From the NCBI RefSeq assembly GCF_004217495.1, contig NZ_SHLC01000001.1, forward strand, positions 2,542,001-2,606,000: 64,000 nt of DNA, read 5' to 3'. This document shows positions 9,008 to 16,099 of the stretch, in pieces. The notes below the pieces were generated by a model. It searched no databases. It was not told where the DNA came from and saw only the letters and a list, made by a program, of their open reading frames with translations. Source of the DNA: Microterricola gilva. Its GTDB lineage: Bacteria; Actinomycetota; Actinomycetes; Actinomycetales; Microbacteriaceae. How positions within the stretch are numbered: position 1 is the stretch's first letter; each line of letters begins with the position of its first letter. Made by a program: the position numbers and the translations under genes.

Positions 9008-9397
9008 CTAGTGCCCGAGCGCCTTGTCGATGCTCATCACCAGGATGACGCGGTCGGCGCTGTCGGCCGGCGCCTGCTGCTCCGCGTTGCCGTAGCGCTT
9101 GCCGAGCCGCACGTAGAACGCGCCGGTGGGGTCCTCGATCACGGTGCGCAGTGTGCCGCGCAGCTCGACGTAGACGAGCGGGTCGGCCGGGTCGATGATC
9201 GCGAGGCTCATCGACGGGTTGTGCTGCAGGTTGCGGAACTTGCCGCGCTTCGTCGTGTGCGTGAAGTGGATCTCATCGCCGATGCGCTCGAACCACATCG
9301 GGTTCACCTGCACCGTGTCATCCGGGCGGATCGTGCCGAGCGCGGCAAAGATCGGCTGGTCGAGCAGGTATTCGAGGTGCGCGGGAATCTTGGTCAT
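9008..9397 (-). CDS. PPOX-class F420-dependent oxidoreductase
   Basis: A 129-aa split-barrel flavin/deazaflavin-binding protein. The opening (PAHLEYLLDQPIFAALGTI), the VNPMWFER strand, the TKRGKFRNLQHNPSMSL cofactor-loop segment and the YVELRGT strand are typical of F420-binding PPOX proteins. Such enzymes use reduced F420 to reduce small substrates. CofC, an F420 biosynthesis enzyme, is encoded at 26930, which fits use of this cofactor. I preferred the internal ATG at 9397 to the upstream one at 9427, since the homologous region begins there. The 170-bp gap upstream, towards the divergent DUF2510 gene, shows no gene. Confidence 0.85.
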   Translation of the reverse strand: MTKIPAHLEYLLDQPIFAALGTIRPDDTVQVNPMWFERIGDEIHFTHTTKRGKFRNLQHNPSMSLAIIDPADPLVYVELRGTLRTVIEDPTGAFYVRLGKRYGNAEQQAPADSADRVILVMSIDKALGH

Positions 9398-9599
9398 ACG
9401 CCAGTGAACCACGGATGCCGCCCTCATCGTGCCGCGACCGGCGACCGTGTTTCCTGCCCCAGGAGCGCACGCCGCGTGGCCCCCGACTTGGGGTGGGCGC
9501 GCTGGCCCTCAAACACGTCACACTGACAGTCAACACGCAGTAGCTGAATCGAACCATCCCTAGTCCGTTCGTAGGTTTGACCCACCCGAGGGAATCACC

Positions 9600-10412
9600 A
9601 TGAGCTCACACACTGTACAGACCGTCGCGCCACATCGCTCCACGCCTCCGAGAGGGTGGTACCCCGACCCCCGAGGCAGCAATCAGCTTCGCTGGTGGGA
9701 CGGCGCAGCATGGACGGCGCAGCTCACGCCGCGGCCCACGGCATCGGCGGTACCCGCACTGCCAGCAGCCACCGCCGTGACCACAGCAGTCACCACAGCC
9801 ACAGGAGTCACAGGAGTCACAGGAGTCACGGCACCCGCTTCGGCCGAGCCGGGCCCCACGGCGCCGCGCACGAGCGGGGCCGCGACGGAACGCAGCGGCA
9901 CCACCGACGGCTACGACTGGCAGCGCGAGACGGAGCGCCTGGCGCCGATGCCCAGCGCGGCCCCGCGGGTCGAGCAGTGGGACGTGCGCGATGTGCCCCG
10001 CCACTCCGGGACGACGGCTGTGTGGCTGCTGGCGTTCACTCCGTACCTCTCGCTCCCGCTGCTTGCCGGCGCCGACATCCTGGTGCGCGGCACCTCGCTC
10101 GACGGCGGCAGCTCCGCCGGGCTCTTCGCCGCCCTGACCCTGTACGCACTGGTCTTCGTGCTCGCAACGCGAGACAACACCGTGCTGGCCCGGCGCGGTC
10201 ACCGCCGGCGCGCCCAGCCGTCCTGGGCCCTGCTCGGCGCGCTGCCCTATCTGATCGTGCGCACCGTGAACGTGCGGCGCGAGACCGGTGTCGGCACCGC
10301 GCCGCTCTGGATGTGGGTGATCAATCTGCTCTGCGCGGGTGCGCTGCTCTACGCCGCCGTCACCATCGCGGGCCCGATCCGGGACCTTGACCTGCTCGGC
10401 GGCATGCTCTAG
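9600..10412 (+). CDS. DUF2510 domain membrane protein
   Basis: A 270-aa protein whose N-terminus carries the actinobacterial DUF2510 motif (GWYPDPRGSNQLRWWDGAAWT, residues 19-39). A Thr/Val/Ala-rich linker (about 50-90) follows, built in part from a 9-bp tandem repeat ACAGGAGTC near 9800-9830. Three to four hydrophobic helices fill the C-terminal half (about 138-270). The function is unknown; DUF2510 is usually found on envelope-associated proteins of actinobacteria. A GAGGGA ribosome site precedes the ATG. It is followed by a lipoprotein gene in the same orientation. Confidence 0.8.
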   Translation: MSSHTVQTVAPHRSTPPRGWYPDPRGSNQLRWWDGAAWTAQLTPRPTASAVPALPAATAVTTAVTTATGVTGVTGVTAPASAEPGPTAPRTSGAATERSGTTDGYDWQRETERLAPMPSAAPRVEQWDVRDVPRHSGTTAVWLLAFTPYLSLPLLAGADILVRGTSLDGGSSAGLFAALTLYALVFVLATRDNTVLARRGHRRRAQPSWALLGALPYLIVRTVNVRRETGVGTAPLWMWVINLLCAGALLYAAVTIAGPIRDLDLLGGML

Positions 10413-10466
10413 CGTCGGACACTGGTCGGTACCCGCGGGGCAAGGCGGGCAGAGCAGGGGGAATGC

Positions 10467-10973
10467 GTGACCGAGTCAGCACTGAGCCGCACGACGGCCG
10501 TCCGTTTCGGCGCGCGTCACGCGGTCGCAATGGGCGTCGCACTGGCGTCCGCGCTGGCCTTCACCGGATGCAGCGGCGCTCCGGCTGCCCCGCCCGCCAC
10601 CGTGTTCGTCACCGTCGAGCCGACCGCCGAGCCCACCCCGACCCCGACGCCCGAGCCGCCTGCGGCCGAGCCGCCGGCTGCCGAGGCGCCCATCGTCGTG
10701 GAGATCGAACCGAACGCGCCGGCAGCGCCCGTTGAGCCGGGCCCCGCCAACGACCTGGGCCTCGTGAGCGGCGCAATGGGACCGGTCACGACCGCGGGCG
10801 ACGGCGCGCTGCTGACGTACACGGTGGTCAGCGGCGACGCCTTCTTCGACATCGCGCAGCGCTTCGATCTGCCACAGCAACAGCTGCTGAAGATGAACCC
10901 GTCGATCCCGTCGCTCGGCACCGAGATCTACATCGGCCAGATCGTCAACCTCGACTGGACGACCACTCGCTAG
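10467..10973 (+). CDS. LysM-domain lipoprotein
   Basis: This 168-aa precursor starts at a GTG behind an AGGGGGA ribosome site. A signal peptide ends in a lipobox-like LAFTGC, so the cysteine near residue 35 is the predicted lipidation site. A Pro/Thr/Glu-rich spacer (about 50-95) precedes one LysM module at about 116-162 (YTVVSGDAFFDIAQRF through IYIGQIVNL). LysM modules bind peptidoglycan or other N-acetylglucosamine glycans, so this protein probably links the membrane to the wall. No catalytic domain is attached. Confidence 0.85.
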   Translation: MTESALSRTTAVRFGARHAVAMGVALASALAFTGCSGAPAAPPATVFVTVEPTAEPTPTPTPEPPAAEPPAAEAPIVVEIEPNAPAAPVEPGPANDLGLVSGAMGPVTTAGDGALLTYTVVSGDAFFDIAQRFDLPQQQLLKMNPSIPSLGTEIYIGQIVNLDWTTTR

Positions 10974-11028
10974 GTACGGTCGCGCGCCGGCGTCGCGACG
11001 CACCTCGCGCCAGCGTCGCGTCGTCTCG

Positions 11029-11066
11029 GTCTCGATACGCTCGGTCCTCGCTCCTCGACCAGCGGA
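11029..11066. repeat. Dispersed GGTCTCGATACG...CTCGACCAGCGG repeat
   Basis: A 38-bp element with the pattern GGTCTCGATACG, about 14 variable bases, then CTCGACCAGCGG. A relative with a different middle lies at 34732-34771. It lies downstream of the LysM gene in a gap of about 500 bp (10974-11481) that holds only repeats and hairpins and no convincing gene. Confidence 0.75.
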
Positions 11067-11130
11067 GTGGATCGCGCTTGCCAGAGCCGCGCCCGGCGCC
11101 GGACCGCGCCGTGCACCCGGCGTCGAGGTT

Positions 11131-11209
11131 GGTAGTTCAGGCATGATGCTCGCCACGGAGCCGACCACACCCGTGCGCGCGGCTCTCTGCGTGAACTGCC
11201 TGAACTACC
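11131..11209. repeat. TIR element 1 between convergent genes
   Basis: A 79-bp element bounded by a perfect 13-bp inverted repeat, GGTAGTTCAGGCA at 11131-11143 and its complement at 11197-11209. The ends resemble those of the elements at 30234-30312 and 40622-40717, and all three lie between convergent genes. It may act as a bidirectional terminator or be a miniature mobile or palindromic element. No coding capacity is seen. Confidence 0.7.
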
Positions 11210-11326
11210 GACGCGTGGCGTCGCCGTAGTGCCCCCACAGGGTCGCCCTCACCGGGATCCCGCTGGCCGCGTAGGCCGGCCACGGCCGCATCGAGACCGA
11301 GGAGCGCCGGCAAGGAGAAAGCGAGA

Positions 11327-11458
11327 TTGCAAGGACGCGTTGGCGCACGGAGTCCTTGCAACCGCACTGTGTCCTTACAACCGGTGTCCTTGCAATCGGC
11401 GTCTTGCAATCGGCGTCCGTGCAACCCGTGTCCTTGCAACCGGCGCCCGTGCTCTCGG
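11327..11458. repeat. 15-bp degenerate tandem repeat with an inverted copy
   Basis: Seven imperfect 15-bp units of the type GTGTCCTTGCAACCG run from 11351 to 11458. One inverted unit (TTGCAAGGAC, 11327-11336) can pair with the first direct unit (11352-11361) to form a hairpin. The array begins about 24 bp past the stop of the J-domain gene. The minus-strand reading frame through it would encode repeats like GCKDT, but that frame has no start signal or homology I recognise. Confidence 0.85.
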
Positions 11459-11481
11459 TCGCTGCGGCCCGGGCGTCGAGG

Positions 11482-12417
11482 CTAGAGGAACTTGACGGCC
11501 GCCTGCAGCCGGGTGCGCACCTCGAACAGTTCCGTGCCGCCGATGCGGGCGGCGCCCGGCAGTCCGTCGCGCAGCACACCGGGCAGCCGCGACTGGCCGA
11601 CGAGCGCGGTGACGGCGCCGCGCGACTTGCCGAGCAGCTCCAGTGAACTGGGGGCAGCGGCATCCGGAACGACGATCATGAGCCCGGTGAACTTCACCTT
11701 CGCCGCCCGCGCGATCGACTTGGCGCGCGCGGCGAGATCGTTCATCGGGCGCTCCCCGGCGAGTGCCTCACCGATCAGATCGCCGCGCTTGATGCGCACC
11801 TCGCCGCCCCAGTCCTCGCTCTGCAGGGCGAACAGGCCGGTCGGCCCGAGCACGATGTGGTCGAGCTTCGGAGGGAGCCCCGGCCCGGCCGCGGTCGTGG
11901 CGACGTCGTGCCACACCGAGAAGCCGATGCCGAGCGTCGCGACCTGGCGCGCCGTCGCCTCCTCGGCGAGGGCGTTGGCGAGCAGGTGCCGGATGTCGCG
12001 CGGGGCCGAGCGCACGAGCGCGGGGTCGTAGGGGTCGCTCAGCGTGCGGCCGCGGCCGACCCACTCGCGCATGAGCACGAGGTAGCGTTCGCGGCTCCAA
12101 CCGCCGGGGTGCCCGTGCGAGCGGGCCGTCGGACGGGAGTCACGGCGGGGAGCGCTCGGCTGCGCCGTCCACACATGGCTCGCGGATGCCGCGCCGTTGC
12201 GCGCGGACCCGCCGCGGTCGTACGCCGCACGAGCCGTGCTCGTGCCCACGAGCACCCAGGCGCGCTGCACGGCGTCGAAACGCGCCGGGTCACCGCCGGT
12301 ATCGGGGTGGGTGACGCGGAGCATCCGCCGGTATGCCTTGCGCAGCTCCTCATCGCTGACGCCGGCGGCGACGCCCAACACCTCGTACGGGGAGGCGGAA
12401 AGGGGGCTGTCGTGCAT
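11482..12417 (-). CDS. J-domain protein with C-terminal NERD-like domain
   Basis: A 311-aa protein with a J domain at residues 9-70 that includes the HPD motif at 37-39 (VTHPDTGG), the site that stimulates Hsp70 ATPase. A Ser/Ala/Arg-rich linker follows (about 70-105). The C-terminal half resembles a NERD-type nuclease-related domain: KLDHIVLGPTGLFALQSEDWGG matches the DHVLVGP...VLETK pattern of that family. The usual catalytic Lys after the acidic residue is replaced by Asp-Trp, so nuclease activity is doubtful. It lacks the Gly/Phe and zinc-finger regions of DnaJ, so it is not a general DnaJ. It stands alone. Confidence 0.8.
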   Translation of the reverse strand: MHDSPLSASPYEVLGVAAGVSDEELRKAYRRMLRVTHPDTGGDPARFDAVQRAWVLVGTSTARAAYDRGGSARNGAASASHVWTAQPSAPRRDSRPTARSHGHPGGWSRERYLVLMREWVGRGRTLSDPYDPALVRSAPRDIRHLLANALAEEATARQVATLGIGFSVWHDVATTAAGPGLPPKLDHIVLGPTGLFALQSEDWGGEVRIKRGDLIGEALAGERPMNDLAARAKSIARAAKVKFTGLMIVVPDAAAPSSLELLGKSRGAVTALVGQSRLPGVLRDGLPGAARIGGTELFEVRTRLQAAVKFL

Positions 12418-12596
12418 GGGTCGCTTTCGAGGTGTGAGATGTCGTTGAGTTGAGACTAGTGGCCGTGGCCGAGCATTCGCTCAGTGCCGCGACCGAGCCG
12501 GCCAGCTCGCCGCCGCGGCAGAAAAGACGCGTTCGCGGCCGAACCGCTGGCAGCGGTTGTGTGGTTTCCACCGCGCGGGCTGCGCGGCGCTGCGGC

Positions 12597-14426
12597 TCAG
12601 GCGCCGGTGTCGGGGCCGGTGTCGGAGCCGGTGTCGGGCGGCAGCAGGATGCCGTCCTCGAGCAGTCGGCGGGCGCCGTCGACCAGTTCGGCACCGAGGG
12701 CGGCCCCGTCCACCTCGAGCAGTTGCGCCAGTGCCGCGGCGATCGCGCCGACGCTGAGCTCGCCGTCGGAGGCACCGACCAGTGCGGCGAGGGCCGTTCC
12801 AGGGGAGATCGTGCGGGCGAAGCCGCCACCCTGGCGCAGCAGCAGTTCGGTCGGGTCGTCGTGGCCCGGCCAGTAGTGGCGCTCCTCCGTGACGTCGCCG
12901 GCCACGCTGAGGCATTGCGCGGCGAGTTCGGCGTCGGACTGTTCCGCGTGCCAGTCGCGGGCGGCCAGGCAGTTGCCGAGGTGCACGCCGAGACCCCACT
13001 CGTTGTCGCCGAGCGGAGCGTGCAGGCGCTCGAGCCGCTCCAGGCGCGGGGCTTCCCGTTGATTGAGCTTGTCGAAATCAGCCGCCGACAGGGTTTCGAC
13101 AGGCTCAACCAGCGAATGCGGCTCGACCGGCGAATGCGGCTCGACCAGCGAGTGCGGCTCGACCGCCGGGAGCGGCTCGACCAGCGAACCCGTCGACGCC
13201 AGCGAGGCCGGGGCGCGCAGCAGCACGTAGCCGAAGCCGATCTGCGTCACCCCGCGCTCGGCGAAGTCGTCGAGCCAGGCGCCGAAGAGCCGGTCGAAGT
13301 CCGGCGTTCCCGGGCGCGTGCCGCCATCGCGGATCCACGTCTCGGCATACTGCGTCGCCGACTGCGCCTCCCGCTCGACGATCCAGTAGTCGAGCGCCGA
13401 GCCGGCCCCGACGGGTTCCAGCCACGAGCGCAGACGGTCGAAGGCGTCCGGAACGGACTCGGTGTACTCCCAGTTGCCGAGCATCTGCAGCACGCCGCCC
13501 GGGGTCAGGTGCGCCGCGGCATCCCGCACCACCTGCTCGACGAGGGCATCGCCGACCATGCCGCCGTCGCGGTATTCGTAGGCGGGAACGCCCTCGACCC
13601 GCGGCGTGATGACGAACGGCGGGTTGCTGATGATGTGGTCGAAGCGCTCCCCCGCGACGGGTTCGAACAGGCTGCCGAAGCGGAACTCGACCCCGTCGAT
13701 CTCATTGAGTTCGGCGTTGAAGGCGGCAAGTTCCAGGGCGCGGCGCGAGATGTCGGTCGCGACGACGCGGCGCGCGTGCCTGGCCGCGTGCATCGCCTGG
13801 ATGCCGCAGCCCGTGCCGAGGTCGAGCACGCTGTCGACTTCGTTCTGCAGCATGAGGCCGGAGAGCGTGCGCGACGCCCCGCCGACGCCGAGCACGTGGT
13901 TCTCGCCGAGCGGTCCGCCGAGGGCGAGCTCGCCGAGGTCGGAGAGGATCCACCACGCTCCGCCGCCGCGGCTGTCGTTGAAGCTGTATGGGCGCAGCTC
14001 GAGCAGGGCCCGCAGCGTCTCGCCGTGCTCTGCGTCGCTCCCTGTTGCGTCGCCCGGGGTTTCGGATGTCTGCTGCTCCCCCGCTGCATGCTGAGCGAAA
14101 GCGGCGGCGGGCCCGACGAGCCCGAGCGCACTCGCGCCGTCGACACCGAGGCGCGGCAGTGCCGCCTGCAGATCGGTGCGGCCGACGGGCATGCCCAGCA
14201 CGAACAGTTCGGCGAGGGTGGCGACGGCCGTCGGGGCTCCGAGGCGGGCACGCAGCGCGGCGAGGGCGCGGAGCGCAGGAACACGCTCGTTGCGGCGGAG
14301 GGCGGCAGCGGCATCCGGACCCCAGAGCCCGTCGAGGCTCGCCTCGGAGAAGCGCGCCTCGTCAAGGTCGGCGCGCAGGAGGGCGATCGCGGCGGGATTC
14401 AGTTCAACGGGCTTCACGTCGGGCAT
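12597..14426 (-). CDS. Class I SAM-dependent methyltransferase (HemK/N6-like), 609 aa
   Basis: The central domain (about 170-400) is a Rossmann methyltransferase: VLDLGTGCGIQAMH binds SAM, and SNPPFVI is the NPPF/Y motif of HemK-type Gln and N6-adenine methyltransferases. The N-terminal region (about 1-160) is an all-helical domain of the kind found in actinobacterial proteins of this size. A C-terminal domain (about 480-609) follows a linker. The linker (about 410-460) is Val-Glu-Pro-rich because an inverted pair of dispersed repeats (13058-13079 and 13092-13110) and a VEPHS repeat are read in frame. The target could be protein, DNA or RNA. The 179-bp gap downstream of 12418 shows nothing. 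Confidence 0.85.
   Translation of the reverse strand: MPDVKPVELNPAAIALLRADLDEARFSEASLDGLWGPDAAAALRRNERVPALRALAALRARLGAPTAVATLAELFVLGMPVGRTDLQAALPRLGVDGASALGLVGPAAAFAQHAAGEQQTSETPGDATGSDAEHGETLRALLELRPYSFNDSRGGGAWWILSDLGELALGGPLGENHVLGVGGASRTLSGLMLQNEVDSVLDLGTGCGIQAMHAARHARRVVATDISRRALELAAFNAELNEIDGVEFRFGSLFEPVAGERFDHIISNPPFVITPRVEGVPAYEYRDGGMVGDALVEQVVRDAAAHLTPGGVLQMLGNWEYTESVPDAFDRLRSWLEPVGAGSALDYWIVEREAQSATQYAETWIRDGGTRPGTPDFDRLFGAWLDDFAERGVTQIGFGYVLLRAPASLASTGSLVEPLPAVEPHSLVEPHSPVEPHSLVEPVETLSAADFDKLNQREAPRLERLERLHAPLGDNEWGLGVHLGNCLAARDWHAEQSDAELAAQCLSVAGDVTEERHYWPGHDDPTELLLRQGGGFARTISPGTALAALVGASDGELSVGAIAAALAQLLEVDGAALGAELVDGARRLLEDGILLPPDTGSDTGPDTGA
13058..13110. repeat. Inverted pair of dispersed repeats inside a coding region
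   Basis: TTGAGCTTGTCGAAATC (within 13058-13079) faces GGTTTCGACAGGCTCAACC (13092-13110); the two can form a stem. Read on the minus strand they add LVEPVETLSAADFDKLNQR in frame to the methyltransferase linker. Next to it is an 18-bp-type tandem (GGCTCGACC) up to about 13190. Confidence 0.9.
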
Positions 14427-14456
14427 ACGTCAATTCAACTGCATCCTCGGCCTCGC

Positions 14457-14563
14457 GGTTTCGACAGGCTCAACCAACGGGGGCGATTCAACCGGCGAAG
14501 AGTCCCGTTGATTGAGCTTGTCGAAATCAGCAGACGACGGGGTTTCGACAGGCTCAACCGGCG
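14457..14563. repeat. Three copies of the dispersed palindromic repeat, mixed orientation
   Basis: Direct copies at 14457-14480 and 14541-14563 flank an inverted copy at 14504-14528. They fill the gap between the methyltransferase start and the DUF488 stop. Alternating orientation permits two different hairpins. No gene lies in this gap. Confidence 0.9.
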
Positions 14564-14569
14564 GGCGAC

Positions 14570-14926
14570 TCAACCGTTGAGGTAGTCGCGAAGGACCGCG
14601 GCGTGATTCACTTCGGGGTCGCGGGCTCCGTAGACGAGCGTCAGCGGGTCGTGCGCCGCCGCGATGGCGCGCAGCTGCGCGACGCCGTCGGAGGCCTCCG
14701 GGACCGTCTCGAGCTCGGCCCGGTAGCGGGCGGCGAACTGGTCGAGCCTGGCCGGATCGTGGTTCCACCAGGTGCGGAGCTCCGGGCTCGGCGCGACGGC
14801 CTTCAACCAGAGGTGGATGTCGGCGTGCTCCCGACTCACACCGCGTGGCCAGAGCCGATCGACGAGCACACGGTACCCATCGTCGGGTGACGCGTCGTCG
14901 TAGGCGCGTTTGATCAGAACAGCCAT
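14570..14926 (-). CDS. DUF488 family protein
   Basis: A 118-aa protein that covers the full short DUF488 form (YeaO-like). The signature [14 protein letters not shown] (residues 20-33), the [16 protein letters not shown] segment and the closing [21 protein letters not shown] are all present. The fold is compact and presumably enzymatic, but no activity is established for this subgroup. No signal peptide. It is a single gene; its 3' side abuts the repeat cluster, and the stop codon lies at the end of the last repeat. Confidence 0.9.
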   Translation of the reverse strand: MAVLIKRAYDDASPDDGYRVLVDRLWPRGVSREHADIHLWLKAVAPSPELRTWWNHDPARLDQFAARYRAELETVPEASDGVAQLRAIAAAHDPLTLVYGARDPEVNHAAVLRDYLNG

Positions 14927-14949
14927 GCACTGATGGTCGCAGCTTCTGC

Positions 14950-15005
14950 GCGAATTACAAGAGGCGCGAATTACAAAAGGTGCGAATCACGCGAGGCGCG
15001 AACGC
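14950..15005. repeat. 16-bp-period degenerate tandem repeat
   Basis: Units such as GCGCGAATTACAAGAG, GCGCGAATTACAAAAG, GTGCGAATCACGCGAG and GCGCGAACGCGAG follow each other between the divergent DUF488 and phosphodiesterase genes. The 234-bp gap may also hold their promoters, but I cannot place them with confidence. Confidence 0.75.
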
Positions 15006-15160
15006 GAGGTGCGCGGACGCCGGTGAACGCCGGCCGTCGCCGGCGTGAACAGTTGCGGCGCGCCGGGCCGTTCGCAGCCGACATCCGGATTCGTCTGCTG
15101 GAATGTGTGCACCGTGAGGGCGCGCAACGCAGAGCACGCCCTGATGAACAGAGGATCCGT

Positions 15161-16084
15161 GTGAACACACGCATGGCCGAGTACCCACGGCCACATCATT
15201 TCCTGCTCCACCTGAGCGACACCCACCTGCTCGCCGCCGACGGCAAGCTCTACGACCGGGTCGACAGCACAGCACTGCTGCAACGCCTGTTCCAGGAGGT
15301 CGAGGCCTCCGGCGGGCACCCGGAGGCGATCGTCTTCACCGGTGATCTGGCCGACAAGGGCGAACCGGATGCCTACCGCCGGCTGCGCGAGATCGTCGAG
15401 CCGGCCGCGGCCAGGCTCGGGGCGCGCGTCATCTGGGTGATGGGCAACCACGACGATCGCGGCGCGTTCCGCAGCGGGCTGCTCGGCGAGCAGCCGTCGA
15501 CGATGCCGGTCGACGCCGTCTACGACCTCAACGGCCTCCGCCTGATCACCCTCGATTCGACCGTGCCCGGCCACCACTTCGGGGCGGTCACGACCGCGCA
15601 GCTGGACTGGCTGACCCGCGAGCTGGCCACCCCGGCCCCGGACGGCACCATCCTGGCGATGCACCACCCGCCGATCCCGAGCGTGCTCGACCTCGCCGTG
15701 GCCGTCGAGCTGCGCGATCAGGGTCCGCTGGCCGCTGTGCTCCGGGGCAGCGATGTGCGCAGCATCATCGCCGGGCACCTGCACTACTCGTCGACCGCGA
15801 CCTTCGCCGGCATCCCCGTGTCCGTGGCGTCGGCCACCTGCTACACCCAGGACCTCAACGTGCCGGTCGGCGGCACCCGCGGCCGCGACGGCGCCCAGGG
15901 CTTCAACCTCGTGCACGTCTACCCCGACACGGTGCTGCACTCGGTCGTTCCGCTCGGCAGCTACGCGCCGCTGGACTACATCGACGCGGCCGAGACCGCG
16001 CGCCGGCTGGCGGCCGACGGCATCCGCATCGCGCCATCGAGCGTGCACGGGCCGCCGACCACACCGATCCCCGTCATGGCCTGA
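15161..16084 (+). CDS. CpdA-like metallophosphoesterase
   Basis: A 307-aa calcineurin-type phosphodiesterase with the full dimetal motif set: LHLSDTH, FTGDLAD, MGNHDDR, AMHHPP and AGHLHYS. The best-known relatives hydrolyse cyclic AMP or glycerophosphodiesters; which applies is unknown. I chose the GTG at 15161 because an AGAGGA site lies about 6-7 nt upstream; ATG at 15173 is the alternative. A closely similar paralogue at 45285-46187 sits in a sugar-type ABC operon, and the two align almost end to end. This copy is separated by only 15 bp from the convergent Stealth gene. Confidence 0.9.
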   Translation: MNTRMAEYPRPHHFLLHLSDTHLLAADGKLYDRVDSTALLQRLFQEVEASGGHPEAIVFTGDLADKGEPDAYRRLREIVEPAAARLGARVIWVMGNHDDRGAFRSGLLGEQPSTMPVDAVYDLNGLRLITLDSTVPGHHFGAVTTAQLDWLTRELATPAPDGTILAMHHPPIPSVLDLAVAVELRDQGPLAAVLRGSDVRSIIAGHLHYSSTATFAGIPVSVASATCYTQDLNVPVGGTRGRDGAQGFNLVHVYPDTVLHSVVPLGSYAPLDYIDAAETARRLAADGIRIAPSSVHGPPTTPIPVMA

Positions 16085-16099
16085 CGCGCCCGGCACGTC

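Noticed and set aside
5769-9011. 1080-aa open frame on the plus strand, opposite the nuclease-helicase
   Set aside because: It is the antisense shadow of a well-supported gene; composition is Arg/Gly/Val-rich without any recognised domain, which is common in GC-rich DNA.
11131-11209. Possible IS or transposon with a transposase
   Set aside because: Only short inverted ends and no coding capacity; not a complete mobile element.
12450-14585. 711-aa plus-strand frame opposite the methyltransferase
   Set aside because: Shadow of the gene with SAM and NPPF motifs.
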